The notes below the pieces were generated by a model. It was not told where the DNA came from, made no database searches, and saw only the letters and a program-made list of their open reading frames with translations. Below, piece after piece: positions 43,113 to 52,915 of a DNA stretch of 64,000 nucleotides (its first letter is position 1; each line of letters begins with the position of its first letter). Source of the DNA: CALKJP01 sp046299555 (GTDB lineage Bacteria; Bacteroidota; Bacteroidia; JACCXN01); NCBI GenBank assembly GCA_046299555.1, contig JBKBHS010000001.1, forward strand, positions 806,001 through 870,000. The letters are read 5' to 3'. Made by a program: the position numbers and the translations under genes.

Positions 43113-44792
43113 ATGGAAAACAAAACAATTTTTGAAAAATTCAAAGAGATATCTTCTTACTTTGAGAACTATGCAGAAAATTCTACCAAAAAAGTAAAGG
43201 TAGATTTTCATCTGCAAAATCTAAGCGAATTTTTAACTGATATAAAAAATCAATTTGCTTGTGATAATAACTTACAAGCATTGTTGTTGGTAACTATTTT
43301 TATTGATAATTCAATAAAGAAAAATTGTGATATACCTGATATTAAAGAAAAGCTAAACTGTTATGAGTCTGATTTATTTGACATAAATAAAGAAATACAA
43401 GCACTACTTTCAAAAAGACTCATAACTAATAAAGTTACAGGAAGGCGGGGGTATTCTGCTGGATATATGCTGCCTCCTATTATCAATAAGTTAATTCTTG
43501 AAAATAAATCATTTAAAACAGAATTTGAAAAGTTTTTTGAAGAACAGGAAAACGTTTGGACTGAACTTAAACGTATTTTTGAAATCAAAGAATATGGTGA
43601 GTTAGATGAATATCAGTTTTTTTTAGATTTTGAAAGTATAATTTTAAAATATAAATCTTCAAAATTTGCTCAAGGTGTTAAGAAATATGGTTTAAGAAAA
43701 ACAGAACAAATTGTGTTGGCGAAGATATGTGTTGATTGTATTGATAATGAAAAATCAGGAATAGATGATATTATAAAGGTTTTGTTTGATAGTTTTTCTT
43801 CTCAAATATCAGCCAGAGCAAAAGTAATTGGACCAAACTCATTTCTGCTTAAACATAGAATAATAGAGCCATATGATGGATTCTTTACATCTGGAAAGTA
43901 TTTTGTATTAACTAAAACTGGTGAAAAAGAGTTTATAGAAACTGATTTAATTCCGCAAAATAACAAGAGTAGGTTTGCTCCAAATTATGGTTCTATAATA
44001 TCATACAGTTTGTTGGCTCAAAAAGAATTATTTTATCCTGAAGAAGTAATTAACACCATTGAACAAATTAAAAATTCATTAAACGATAGTTCATTTCGTA
44101 TAATATGTAAGAAATTAAGAGAGCTTAATTTGCCTAAAAATATTGGTGTTTTATTGTATGGAGAACCGGGCACAGGCAAAACAGAGCTAGTTAAACAAAT
44201 AGCAAAATATACTCGAAGAAATATTTTTAAAATAGAAGTAAGTAAAATACGAGACAAGTTTGTAGGAGAATCTGAAAAACATCTTAGAGAAGCTTTTGAG
44301 GAGTACAAAGCTTATAAAAATCAGTGTAAGTTTACTCCCATCTTATTATTCAACGAAGCAGATATGTTAATTTCAAAACGAATCGAACTAAAAACCAGTG
44401 TAGACCAAATGAATAATAATATGCAAAATATATTATTAGAAGAACTGGAAAGTTTTGAAGGAATATTTATAGCTACAACCAATTTAACTTCTAATATGGA
44501 TGTTGCTTTTGAAAGAAGATTTTTATTTAAAGTTGAAGTACCATTACCAGATACTGAAACGAAATTTAAAATATGGAAATCTAAATTGAAGTTTAACATA
44601 TCAGACGAAGATTTATTTAAGCTAGCAAGCAATTATCGTTTAAGTGGTGCTCAAATTGATAATATTGCGCGAAAAAGCATTGTAAATTTTGTGCTTCATA
44701 ATTCTTATCCTGATTTTGAAACATTAAACAACTGGTGTAGAGAAGAAAGCATTCGCAAATCAAAAAATAATAAAATCGGATTTTTTAAGTAA
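43113..44792 (+). CDS. AAA+ ATPase (classic/Cdc48-like)
   Basis: I chose ATG at 43113 (559 residues); the frame extends to a TTG at 43083, which has no support. The N-terminal ~300 residues include helical segments and a repeated winged-helix-like part ('LSKRLITNKVTGRRGYSAGY'). The AAA module has Walker A 'GEPGTGKTE' near residue 350, Walker B-like 'ILLFNEADML' (Asn where Asp is usual), sensor 'IATTNLTSNMD' and arginine-finger region 'AFERRFLFKVE'. It probably remodels protein complexes. It opens a + strand cluster of accessory genes just right of the island end. Confidence 0.8.
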   Translation: MENKTIFEKFKEISSYFENYAENSTKKVKVDFHLQNLSEFLTDIKNQFACDNNLQALLLVTIFIDNSIKKNCDIPDIKEKLNCYESDLFDINKEIQALLSKRLITNKVTGRRGYSAGYMLPPIINKLILENKSFKTEFEKFFEEQENVWTELKRIFEIKEYGELDEYQFFLDFESIILKYKSSKFAQGVKKYGLRKTEQIVLAKICVDCIDNEKSGIDDIIKVLFDSFSSQISARAKVIGPNSFLLKHRIIEPYDGFFTSGKYFVLTKTGEKEFIETDLIPQNNKSRFAPNYGSIISYSLLAQKELFYPEEVINTIEQIKNSLNDSSFRIICKKLRELNLPKNIGVLLYGEPGTGKTELVKQIAKYTRRNIFKIEVSKIRDKFVGESEKHLREAFEEYKAYKNQCKFTPILLFNEADMLISKRIELKTSVDQMNNNMQNILLEELESFEGIFIATTNLTSNMDVAFERRFLFKVEVPLPDTETKFKIWKSKLKFNISDEDLFKLASNYRLSGAQIDNIARKSIVNFVLHNSYPDFETLNNWCREESIRKSKNNKIGFFK

Positions 44793-44860
44793 TTATCATT
44801 TTAATTGACTCGTTAGTGAAATAAAAATATTTTTATAAATCAATATTAAAAAAATCAAAA

Positions 44861-45424
44861 ATGGATAATTCAAAAGAATTCAATCAATATTTATTAAAAC
44901 TATTAGAAAAGGTTGCTAATTATATAAATGAATTTGAATTGAGTATAATGAATGAAAAAGGATTTTTAATTTATTACGATAAACAGAAAGTTAATTATGT
45001 TAAAGAACGATTAGAAAATGAAGGATATAAATTCGATTATGAAATAATAGCTGAACTTATAAAATCTATAAATGATGCAGAAAAAGAAATAAAAAAAGAT
45101 GAAGAAGTCAATAATAAAATAACATTATTACTTGCAAAATCAAAAATTGATGAACTGGCTGAAAAGTATAGTAAAGCTGAAGATGATTGGTTATATGAAT
45201 CAATTGAGCTGGATGCAGTAAAAGTAATTGCAGACTTTTGCAGATTTAATAATTGTAATGATATAGCAATTAAAATTGACGAACTTTTTCAGAAAGCCGA
45301 GGATGATTTAGATGCTTATGATGAACTTTTTGAACTAATACAAGACACAGAAAGTAAATTCTCTGTTACAGATGAATATTTAGATTTACGAAATTATTTT
45401 ATTCAAAAATTTTGGCCTAATTAA
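44861..45424 (+). CDS. Acidic helical protein, unknown
   Basis: The 187-residue protein is rich in Glu/Asp/Lys and predicted all-helical with coiled-coil character ('NDAEKEIKKDEEVNNK'). It has no recognisable domain. It ends 1 bp before the DUF2779 gene, suggesting translational coupling and a possible partner role. Confidence 0.55.
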   Translation: MDNSKEFNQYLLKLLEKVANYINEFELSIMNEKGFLIYYDKQKVNYVKERLENEGYKFDYEIIAELIKSINDAEKEIKKDEEVNNKITLLLAKSKIDELAEKYSKAEDDWLYESIELDAVKVIADFCRFNNCNDIAIKIDELFQKAEDDLDAYDELFELIQDTESKFSVTDEYLDLRNYFIQKFWPN

Positions 45425-45425
45425 T

Positions 45426-47492
45426 ATGACTAATTTACTTTCTAAATCAAAGTACAAACTGGCAACATCTTGCCCTACTAAGCTTTATTATGCTTTAAAT
45501 TCAAAGCAATATCCTAATAGTAATGATGATAACGATTTTTTACAATCGCTTGCCGAGGGCGGTTACCAAATTGGTAAACTGGCAACCTATAAATTTTCAT
45601 TCCTTGATAAAATATATTCTATTGAAACGCTCAAACCTGACGAGGCTGTAAAACAAACAAACGAAGCTTTAAAACATAATGAGGTAATTATTTATGAAGC
45701 CGCATTTAAATATGACAATCTGTTTATTAGGGCTGACGTATTAGTTAAGCAAGGAAATAAAATTGAGATTTATGAAGTAAAGGCAAAAAGTTATTCTAAA
45801 GCAGAAGATGCGGATTTTATCAATAAAAATAAGGGTAACATTATGCCCAAATGGGCGCCCTATTTGTATGATATTGCATTTCAGAAATATGTTGTTGTTA
45901 AATGTATGCCCAATGCTGATGTTGGGGCTTTTCTTACTTTAGTAAATAAAGACCATGTTTGTACTAAAGAAGGATTAAATAAACTATTTAAGGTACAAAG
46001 AGATCTTATTAATAATAAAAGCGATGCTGATAATATTATCAGAAGAAGAATTTACATTAAAACACCTGAACATATTAAAGCAGAAGATTTAGACTTAGAT
46101 TTATTGATAAATGTAAATGTTGATGATATTATAGAAAATATTTGGAACAAAAATCATCCAATAGATTTTAAAAATCCTCAATTAAATAATAGTAGTTACA
46201 CAGAACAACTAAACTACCTTGCCAATGCTTGCGAGAATAATATAAAAATTGAAGCAGCTATTACTTCAAAATGCAAATACTGTGAATTTCATAAGTCTCC
46301 CGAAAATATAGGACCAAATGAAAAAAGTGGACGTTGGGAGTGCTTAAAAAATGCTTGGAACTTAAAAGAAGAAGATCAGAATAAGTCTATGCTTTTTAAT
46401 TTATATAATGGTTTTAGTAGTAATGAAAAATTTTTAGAATTGGTAAGTCAAAAAAAATATTTTTTGAAAGATGTTACAGAAAATGATCTTTTAAATAAAG
46501 AAGAAATCAAGAAAAGAAGAAAAGGAGAAGATATTTATAACATCGAAGAATTTACAAATACTGAACGCAGGTTTACTCAGTGTTTAGCTGAAAATAATAC
46601 ATCACAAATAATATACTTAAAACAAATTGGATTAAAAGCTCAGTTAAAAGCATTAGAAAATAGATACCCAATTCATTTTATCGATTTTGAAACCATAGCC
46701 TCTGCAATTCCTCATCACAAAGGTTTAAAGCCATATCAAGTTATTGCTTTTCAATATTCTCATCATGTGCTTTATAAAGATGGAACTTTAAAACACTTTG
46801 GCGAATGGATAAATCTTACAAAAGGAGCATTTCCAAGTTTTGAGTTTGTAAGAAATCTGAAAAATGAATTACAAGATGGACATCCAATATTTAGATACTC
46901 TCATCATGAAAATACGGTGCTAAACGATATTGCAGAACAACTCGAAAACTCTAATGAAAAAGATAAAAATGAACTCATAGCATTTATTAAAACAATTACA
47001 CGAAATAAAGCCGAAAACCATACAGGCGAAAATAATATGATAGACCTATGCGAGTGGATAAAGAAGTATTACTATAATCCCCTAACCAAAGGCTCTAACA
47101 GCATTAAAAAAGTATTGCCGGCTGTAATGGCAACTTCTGAATATGTAAAAGAAAAATACAGCAAACCATATTACAGTAATAATTTTAAGGATGGAATTGT
47201 GTGGTATAAAACCGATGAACATAATAAACCCATTGACCCTTATAAATTATTGCCTCCTTTAACTACAAAATTGCTAAATACCGAATTAGAGGATGACCAA
47301 GAGGATGAAAGTACCTATGAAGAGAAAAGCATAAATAGTGGTGGCCCTGCTATGGCAGCATATGCCGAAATGCAATTTGACGATATGGATGAAACTACCT
47401 TTAATGAATATAAAAACGCTCTCTTGCGCTATTGCGAATTAGATACCCTCGCCATGGTAATGATATATGAACATTTGAGGGAGATTGTTTAA
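45426..47492 (+). CDS. DUF2779 protein (Cas4-like nuclease + DnaQ-like domain)
   Basis: This 688-residue protein's N-terminal part looks like a Cas4/RecB-type PD-(D/E)xK nuclease: Cys in 'SCPTKLYY' (~15), an Asp in 'IRADVLV' (~105) and ExK in 'IEIYEVKAKS' (~117-122). A cysteine pair in 'CKYCEF' (~282) with a later Cys in 'WECLK' could hold an Fe-S cluster. The C-terminal DUF2779 part has a DEDD-type opening 'HFIDFETIASAIP' near 417 and a distal 'YCELDTLAMVMIYEHL', typical of RNase H-fold exonucleases. Such proteins occur in mobile and defence regions; the substrate is unknown. Confidence 0.8.
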   Translation: MTNLLSKSKYKLATSCPTKLYYALNSKQYPNSNDDNDFLQSLAEGGYQIGKLATYKFSFLDKIYSIETLKPDEAVKQTNEALKHNEVIIYEAAFKYDNLFIRADVLVKQGNKIEIYEVKAKSYSKAEDADFINKNKGNIMPKWAPYLYDIAFQKYVVVKCMPNADVGAFLTLVNKDHVCTKEGLNKLFKVQRDLINNKSDADNIIRRRIYIKTPEHIKAEDLDLDLLINVNVDDIIENIWNKNHPIDFKNPQLNNSSYTEQLNYLANACENNIKIEAAITSKCKYCEFHKSPENIGPNEKSGRWECLKNAWNLKEEDQNKSMLFNLYNGFSSNEKFLELVSQKKYFLKDVTENDLLNKEEIKKRRKGEDIYNIEEFTNTERRFTQCLAENNTSQIIYLKQIGLKAQLKALENRYPIHFIDFETIASAIPHHKGLKPYQVIAFQYSHHVLYKDGTLKHFGEWINLTKGAFPSFEFVRNLKNELQDGHPIFRYSHHENTVLNDIAEQLENSNEKDKNELIAFIKTITRNKAENHTGENNMIDLCEWIKKYYYNPLTKGSNSIKKVLPAVMATSEYVKEKYSKPYYSNNFKDGIVWYKTDEHNKPIDPYKLLPPLTTKLLNTELEDDQEDESTYEEKSINSGGPAMAAYAEMQFDDMDETTFNEYKNALLRYCELDTLAMVMIYEHLREIV

Positions 47493-47518
47493 TTAATATT
47501 TAAATAAAATTTGTCATT

Positions 47519-48238
47519 ATGGAAAATGTAGAAAATCAAATTATAAATAAACTTAAAGAGGCCTTTCAATTGATTAATGATAAATATTTCGAAAAATTAG
47601 AATTATTTTATAATAATTTAATTAAAGATACTGTTTTCAAAAAAAATATTATTAATGTTAAAGATATTGGTTTTAAAATAACGGAAGACGATGTTAAAAA
47701 AATCAATTTATTTTATGATGAATTAAAAGATAATACCCAATCAGTTTATGGTTATGATAATTGGTCAGCTCTTGAAAAATTGTTTTTTAGTGTTTTGTGG
47801 AAGAATAATCAGATAAGTCGTTTTGAGTTATTGATTAAAGGGCTAAATAATTATGATAATAAAGAAAAAAATAGGGAAGAAGATTATGAGTCAGTTAAGG
47901 TTTTTGAACAATTTGGCAAGCATTTGAGAGTTCCAGAATCAATTCCTATTGTAGATCAACATGTATTAAGGGCGTTTTGGCTTCATAAATTAATTAAGGA
48001 TAATGAAATTACAAATATTGATGACATTCAAAAAAATTTAAATGATAATATATTAGCCTTCGATGCTATTACTAATCCAACAAGTAAAAAAAAGAAAGAA
48101 ATATTTGATGAAGTATTTAAAGAATATTTAAAATGGTTTGAAAGTTTAGAAATTAATTCAAATCAGCATAATAGATTAATTGATAAAACATTATTTGTTT
48201 TGGGAAAAACTATTTATAAAAGTTTTATAAAGAAATAA
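47519..48238 (+). CDS. Unknown protein with HhH-GPD-like motif
   Basis: The 239-residue protein is mostly helical. The segment 'FGKHLRVPESIPIVDQHVLRAF' (~140-160) recalls the 'P.VDTHV.R' motif of HhH-GPD DNA glycosylases, but no helix-hairpin-helix or catalytic Lys/Asp arrangement is obvious. I treat it as unknown. It sits between the DUF2779 and SpoIIE-phosphatase genes with gaps of 26 and 4 bp. Confidence 0.5.
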   Translation: MENVENQIINKLKEAFQLINDKYFEKLELFYNNLIKDTVFKKNIINVKDIGFKITEDDVKKINLFYDELKDNTQSVYGYDNWSALEKLFFSVLWKNNQISRFELLIKGLNNYDNKEKNREEDYESVKVFEQFGKHLRVPESIPIVDQHVLRAFWLHKLIKDNEITNIDDIQKNLNDNILAFDAITNPTSKKKKEIFDEVFKEYLKWFESLEINSNQHNRLIDKTLFVLGKTIYKSFIKK

Positions 48239-48242
48239 ATAA

Positions 48243-49994
48243 ATGAAAAAAAATAGTGTCTTAATCTTTTTATTTATACTTTTATTAATAAACATATCCA
48301 CTAACGCTCAAATTACTGAAGAAAGATTAGACCAAATTATTGAAGAAGCTACAGAAGATAATGCTGTAGAAATTTTACATAAATTAGAATCAATAAAAGA
48401 TTCTGTTGGAGAAGATTTAATAGACCTTTATAATATTTATGTTGTTTATTGTTTAAATGATTTACGAGAACCTAAGAAATGTTATGAGTTATTATCTATA
48501 ATTAACATTGAGAATCTACCATTTAGTATGCAAGTTGCATATTGGGGCAGTTTAATAGCCTCAGTTACAAGTATAGATAGCGCTTTAGCATTACAAACAT
48601 TTAAAAAATTTTTTAATTGGTGGGAGAAAAATAAACATTTAATTACTCCTCACACCCAAGGGGAAATTTATTTAATTTATAAGGAATATTATATCCTTAC
48701 TCAAAATTATGAAAAAGCTTATGAATATAATTTATTGAGTTCAAAATACAATGAATACTATTCTATTAGGCTTGATGATTTAATATGGGAACAACAAGAA
48801 AGGATATATTTTAAATACAAGCATATATTATCGAAAAAAAATAATCGTTTCAAAAGTTCTTTTAAAGATTTATTAATATTAGATTCGTTATATCAAGCTG
48901 CTAAAGAATTTGCAGTTAAAAAAGATATATTAACCACCTCAATAATTGTAGCAAAAACATTAGGGGAATATGATAAATTAATTTATTATTCTCATTTAAA
49001 AGATACTATTAATGATTTATTGTGTGGAGAAAGGCAAAAGGCGAAAACAGATTTTATATTAAATCAAAGTAAATTAAAAGCACGTGATTTGGAAATAAAA
49101 CATTTAAACATTGTTAATAATTATCACAAAAAAATTAATAATATATTTATTATTTCATTAAGTGTTGCAATATTAGTTATTATTAGTATGTATATTTTAT
49201 TTAAAAGAGTAAAGAAACAAAAAAATATTATTGAATCATCAAAAAAAATAATTGAAAGTAAAAACAAAGATATTTTAGATAGTATACAATATGCAAAAAA
49301 TATTCAAAGTACTATTTTGCCAGATTTAAGTAAAATAGAAAACGATAATTGTTTTGTTTATTATAAACCTAAAGATATTGTAAGTGGAGATTTTTATTGG
49401 TATGCAGAAAAAGACCAATATAAATATTATGCTGCAGCTGATTGTACAGGTCACGGAGTTCCTGGAGCTTTAGTATCTATGTTATGTTCTCAAGCATTAA
49501 ACGAAGCAATTAAATTATACACTTTACCTAACGAAATATTAGCATATGTTAATCAAGAAATATCTTCTCATATGTCTAAATTTAACAGACAAGATGGTAT
49601 GGATATAGGATTAGTTGCAATTGATTTTATTAACAAAAAGGTTTTATTTAGTGGAGCAAATCGGCCATTGTTTATCTATACTGATAATAAAATAGAAGAA
49701 ATAACAGGCACAAAACATCCAATTGGAATATATAACACAAATAATCAATTTGAGTTAGTTGAATTAACTTTAAATTTAAACGATACAATATACTTAACCA
49801 CAGATGGTTTTATTGACCAATTTGGTGGACCAAATGATAAAAAATATGGTAAAAAGAATTTTAAAACATTAATTTTAAATTCTAATCAGATTGAGTTTTC
49901 AAAACATAAGTCAATTATTGATTCAGAGTTTAAATTTTGGAAAGGTGAAAACGAACAAACAGATGATATTTGTATTATCGGAATTAAATTATAA
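48243..49994 (+). CDS. SpoIIE/PP2C-type phosphatase with periplasmic sensor
   Basis: The 583-residue protein has a signal peptide (~1-24) and a helical TPR-like extracytoplasmic region (~25-295). One transmembrane helix at ~299-322 ('IFIISLSVAILVIISMYILF') is followed by a coiled linker ('IESSKKIIESKNKDILDSIQYAKNIQ'). The SpoIIE domain has 'PKDIVSGDFYW', 'AADCTGHGVPGALVSML' and a C-terminal 'TDDICIIGIKL'. These Asp/Gly motifs bind the metals of PP2C Ser/Thr phosphatases. Bacteroidota have many such sensors that probably control anti-sigma antagonists. It may not be functionally linked to its neighbours. Confidence 0.85.
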   Translation: MKKNSVLIFLFILLLINISTNAQITEERLDQIIEEATEDNAVEILHKLESIKDSVGEDLIDLYNIYVVYCLNDLREPKKCYELLSIINIENLPFSMQVAYWGSLIASVTSIDSALALQTFKKFFNWWEKNKHLITPHTQGEIYLIYKEYYILTQNYEKAYEYNLLSSKYNEYYSIRLDDLIWEQQERIYFKYKHILSKKNNRFKSSFKDLLILDSLYQAAKEFAVKKDILTTSIIVAKTLGEYDKLIYYSHLKDTINDLLCGERQKAKTDFILNQSKLKARDLEIKHLNIVNNYHKKINNIFIISLSVAILVIISMYILFKRVKKQKNIIESSKKIIESKNKDILDSIQYAKNIQSTILPDLSKIENDNCFVYYKPKDIVSGDFYWYAEKDQYKYYAAADCTGHGVPGALVSMLCSQALNEAIKLYTLPNEILAYVNQEISSHMSKFNRQDGMDIGLVAIDFINKKVLFSGANRPLFIYTDNKIEEITGTKHPIGIYNTNNQFELVELTLNLNDTIYLTTDGFIDQFGGPNDKKYGKKNFKTLILNSNQIEFSKHKSIIDSEFKFWKGENEQTDDICIIGIKL

Positions 49995-50206
49995 AATAAT
50001 TAATTCTAATTACATAGTATTTTGAGTCTTCATTAAAAAAATAAATATTGTATATGAAAAAGTTAAAAAATCAAAAATCAAAATTGGGAAATGCAAATTC
50101 CCTTGATGCAATTTCTGAATAAACTTCTATTAATTTTGAAAAAATAGGCGAATGGAAAATAGATAATAACAAGTTAATCTACCAGCTAGATAATGAAGAT
50201 AGCCTA

Positions 50207-50872
50207 TTGATACCAAATGCAGCATATGCATTTGTAGAAGTAAATAAAAATAATGAAGCTCAAATTAAATACATAGGCAAAACTTCTCGTAGTTTAAAAG
50301 CTAGGTTTGCAGGCTATATATATATAACCGATAAAGGGCGAAGCACAAACAATTATATTCATAATAACATTAAAAAGGCTCTAATAAACGGTTCTAAAGT
50401 TGAAATTTATGCCTTATTAGATTCGCTTGAACTAAATTGGGGTAAATTTAATATCAATCTTGCGGCTGGTATTGAAGATTCATTAATTGATATTTTAGAA
50501 CCAATTTGGAATGGAGGTAAATCAGAAAGCTATGTTAATGAAACTTCTGCAGAAGGTAAAAGCAACAAGGATTCAAATGATAATACTGTAGCTATTAAAT
50601 TAAGTGATACCTATCTCAATAAAGGTTTTTTAAATTTTAATACAACAATTAGTAAATTGTTTGGAGAGCATAATACAAAACTTGAAATTATTCACAATAA
50701 TAAAGTTATAACTGAAACAAAAATTGACAGAAGATCGAGGGGAAATGAATACTTAGTTAGAATATATGGTGGTAAAAAGTTAGTGGAATTTTATAGACAA
50801 AATGGTTATACTTTGAACTCCTTTTTAAAAATTAAAGTGTTATCAAAAGATAAAATTGAAATAATTAAGTAA
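50207..50872 (+). CDS. GIY-YIG nuclease-like protein, N-terminus cut by a stop codon
   Basis: The open part starts at TTG 50207 and has a GIY-YIG N-terminal pattern 'AAYAFVEVN...IKYIGKTSRSLKARFAGY', then 'GIEDSLIDILEPIWNGGKS'. The final ~90 residues are a second domain. A better start is ATG 50054 in the same frame, but TAA at 50120-50122 (codon 23) interrupts it. The codons between that stop and 50207 ('FEKIGEWKIDNNKLIYQLD') look like genuine protein. Either the gene is a recent pseudogene or translation restarts at a non-ATG codon. The GIY-YIG motif itself is intact. Confidence 0.6.
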   Translation: MIPNAAYAFVEVNKNNEAQIKYIGKTSRSLKARFAGYIYITDKGRSTNNYIHNNIKKALINGSKVEIYALLDSLELNWGKFNINLAAGIEDSLIDILEPIWNGGKSESYVNETSAEGKSNKDSNDNTVAIKLSDTYLNKGFLNFNTTISKLFGEHNTKLEIIHNNKVITETKIDRRSRGNEYLVRIYGGKKLVEFYRQNGYTLNSFLKIKVLSKDKIEIIK

Positions 50873-50933
50873 AAATTTAATTACATTTTTATAACCGCAC
50901 ATCCATTGCGTTTTACATTTCTAATATTGCTGT

Positions 50934-51266
50934 ATGAAAAACATACAGCAATATTTGTTTAAAGCGCCTGAAGTGTATCAGGATTTGCTTTGTATTCAAA
51001 AAGAGAAAATAAAATATCAACATAGATTTTTGTTTTCAGTAGCATTATTGGTGTTTATTATTTTGCAATTTCTTTTCTATTATCTTGAACTTTTTCCTTA
51101 CAATTATTTTAATTATTCATTCCTGATTTATGTTTTTGTTTTAAGTATTGTTTTACAATGCAGGCTATGCTTGCATTACTATCAAAATTATCAGGTTAAT
51201 AAAATGTTATTACTATCCCTTATTTACATTTTAGAAAACGATGAAATTAAAAGAAGAAATAATTGA
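50934..51266 (+). CDS. Small membrane protein, unknown
   Basis: The 110-residue protein has two transmembrane helices at ~33-53 ('FSVALLVFIILQFLFYYLEL') and ~57-77, followed by a cytoplasmic tail. It has no known family. It overlaps the following gene by 26 bp, so it is in an operon with the next two ORFs. Bases 50909-50932 contain a weak TTG / TAATATTG promoter-like pair. Confidence 0.55.
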   Translation: MKNIQQYLFKAPEVYQDLLCIQKEKIKYQHRFLFSVALLVFIILQFLFYYLELFPYNYFNYSFLIYVFVLSIVLQCRLCLHYYQNYQVNKMLLLSLIYILENDEIKRRNN

Positions 51267-51876
51267 GATAAATTCCTCCTCGAAGTTTACTTTATTACTA
51301 AAGCATTATTTTAAGAATGTAGATGTTTTAAAGTATGCTTATGCTGATGTTGATTATATTGAATCGGAAAATAATATAGCTATCATACGTGCAGCATTAA
51401 GTACTAAAAGCTTTAATATACCTAAGAAAAGCAACCGTTTGCAAAGTGTATTACAAAAATTAAAGTCAATAAGCTTTAATGATGTTTTATTTATAACTAC
51501 ACTTTTGCCATATCACGAAAGTGATATAATGAATTCGTTGCCGGAAAAAGCATATCAAAGCATAACTTATTCACTTATTGATGAAATTTTAAAAGACACG
51601 AATGGATATCTTGCATATCATTATCAATTAGAACAACTTATTGCTATGGCTAACAATTGCTCTATACATGAGGCTGTTAATATTAGAAAGGCAATTGGTA
51701 AGAAAGAAAAATATACTTTAGGGATTTTTGATAAAATGAAAATTGAAGATAAATTTATTGCTCATATTATGGAAGAGCGTATGTTTAATCCATTTACTCT
51801 TTATCCTAATTATAGAGGAGCTTATGTTTTATATAACTATATGAATTATTCTAATAAAGAATATGGAAGATTTTGA
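51241..51876 (+). CDS. Unknown helical protein
   Basis: This 211-residue protein is not recognised. It is helical with a 'LEQLIAMANNCSIHEAVNIRKAIG' stretch that could be a small DNA-binding or repeat motif. There are no catalytic motifs. It overlaps both neighbours (26 bp and 14 bp), so the three ORFs from 50934 to 52588 form a tight operon. Confidence 0.5.
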   Translation: MKLKEEIIEINSSSKFTLLLKHYFKNVDVLKYAYADVDYIESENNIAIIRAALSTKSFNIPKKSNRLQSVLQKLKSISFNDVLFITTLLPYHESDIMNSLPEKAYQSITYSLIDEILKDTNGYLAYHYQLEQLIAMANNCSIHEAVNIRKAIGKKEKYTLGIFDKMKIEDKFIAHIMEERMFNPFTLYPNYRGAYVLYNYMNYSNKEYGRF

Positions 51877-52588
51877 AAAAAAATTTAATTGTGTTCATAA
51901 AAGAATTAAGGAATTAAATAAAAATATAGAAGTAAAGGAAAATTACTTTCCAATTCCTTTTAAAACAATTGCCGGAAAAAAATACGATTCGGCAAAAATT
52001 AAAATTGCCTATATAGGTTTAGAAACTAAAGGATGGGAGGGGTGTATAAATTTTTTGAATCAAAAAGAATCCTTTACTGAAAATTTAGGAGGATTTTGGG
52101 ACTTAGTATTAGCTCTGCATTTAAAAATTAAAAAGATTGAATTAGGAGTTCATGAAGTTTTAGATTCTAAATTTGAAATGCTTAATGATTTTGTTTGGGG
52201 AAACTTAAATGTGCTGGAAAATACATCTGCAATTTTAAAGAGAAACAAAACTATTAACAAAGCCTTAATTAAAGAGTATATAAAAATTAAAACTAAATCC
52301 GAGCCTTTAAACAAGTTAAAGTTCTTATTAGAAAAATTCCAACCGGAGTTTATCTTTATTTTAAGCTGGCAAAAAGATGATGGAGAATATTTTGAAGGAG
52401 TAGATTATTATTCTTCAATTAATAAAAACGATGATGAAATGATTTATACCTACATCGTTAATCATAAAAACAAAGAAGTAAAAGTTATTTGGACTTGTCA
52501 TCCCTCATTTGCAAGAAGAAAAGGGTATTCCGTTGAAGAATTTGCTGAAAAACTGTATCAGGAATATTTAGTTTTAAATAAGCAATAA
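51863..52588 (+). CDS. Unknown protein, possibly uracil-DNA-glycosylase-like fold
   Basis: The 241-residue protein has 'KIAYIGLETKGWEG' (~46-60) and, near the C-terminus, 'VIWTCHPSFARRKGYS' (~214-228). The spacing of a glycine-rich beta-turn and an 'HPS' motif is reminiscent of the UDG superfamily ('HPSP'), but the catalytic Asp/Asn motif is not clear. I consider this a hint only. It converges with, and overlaps by 15 bp, the minus-strand gene to its right. Confidence 0.45.
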   Translation: MEDFEKKFNCVHKRIKELNKNIEVKENYFPIPFKTIAGKKYDSAKIKIAYIGLETKGWEGCINFLNQKESFTENLGGFWDLVLALHLKIKKIELGVHEVLDSKFEMLNDFVWGNLNVLENTSAILKRNKTINKALIKEYIKIKTKSEPLNKLKFLLEKFQPEFIFILSWQKDDGEYFEGVDYYSSINKNDDEMIYTYIVNHKNKEVKVIWTCHPSFARRKGYSVEEFAEKLYQEYLVLNKQ

Positions 52589-52915
52589 TCTCATCCATTT
52601 TAGATGCTCAAAAAACTCTGATTTTTCAATCGTTTTATCATGGATATTGTAAAATATCAATTTTATTTTTCCTCTGCATTTATGAAATATTAATTCACTT
52701 ATTTCTGAATTAATCATTAAACATTTATCTGTATTTATAATAACTAGTGAAGTGTCAAAATTTTGAGAGATAATAAAATCTTCAATGCTTTTAAAGTGGG
52801 TATAATTATATTGACTCAAATATTCTAAAGTCATCATCAAATTTTCTTTTGATGTTATTGCACCATCATATAATGGATTAAATAATACATTTTCTATTTG
52901 TTGTATATTCATCAT
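52574..52915 (-). CDS. Unknown small protein, last gene of SLOG/AAA operon
   Basis: The 113-residue protein has no recognised family. It is mixed alpha/beta with a hydrophobic 'SLVIINTDKCLMINSEISELIF' central strand pair. Its start overlaps the stop of the AAA gene by 4 bp (ATGA). Confidence 0.5.
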   Translation of the reverse strand: MMNIQQIENVLFNPLYDGAITSKENLMMTLEYLSQYNYTHFKSIEDFIISQNFDTSLVIINTDKCLMINSEISELIFHKCRGKIKLIFYNIHDKTIEKSEFFEHLKWMRLLLI

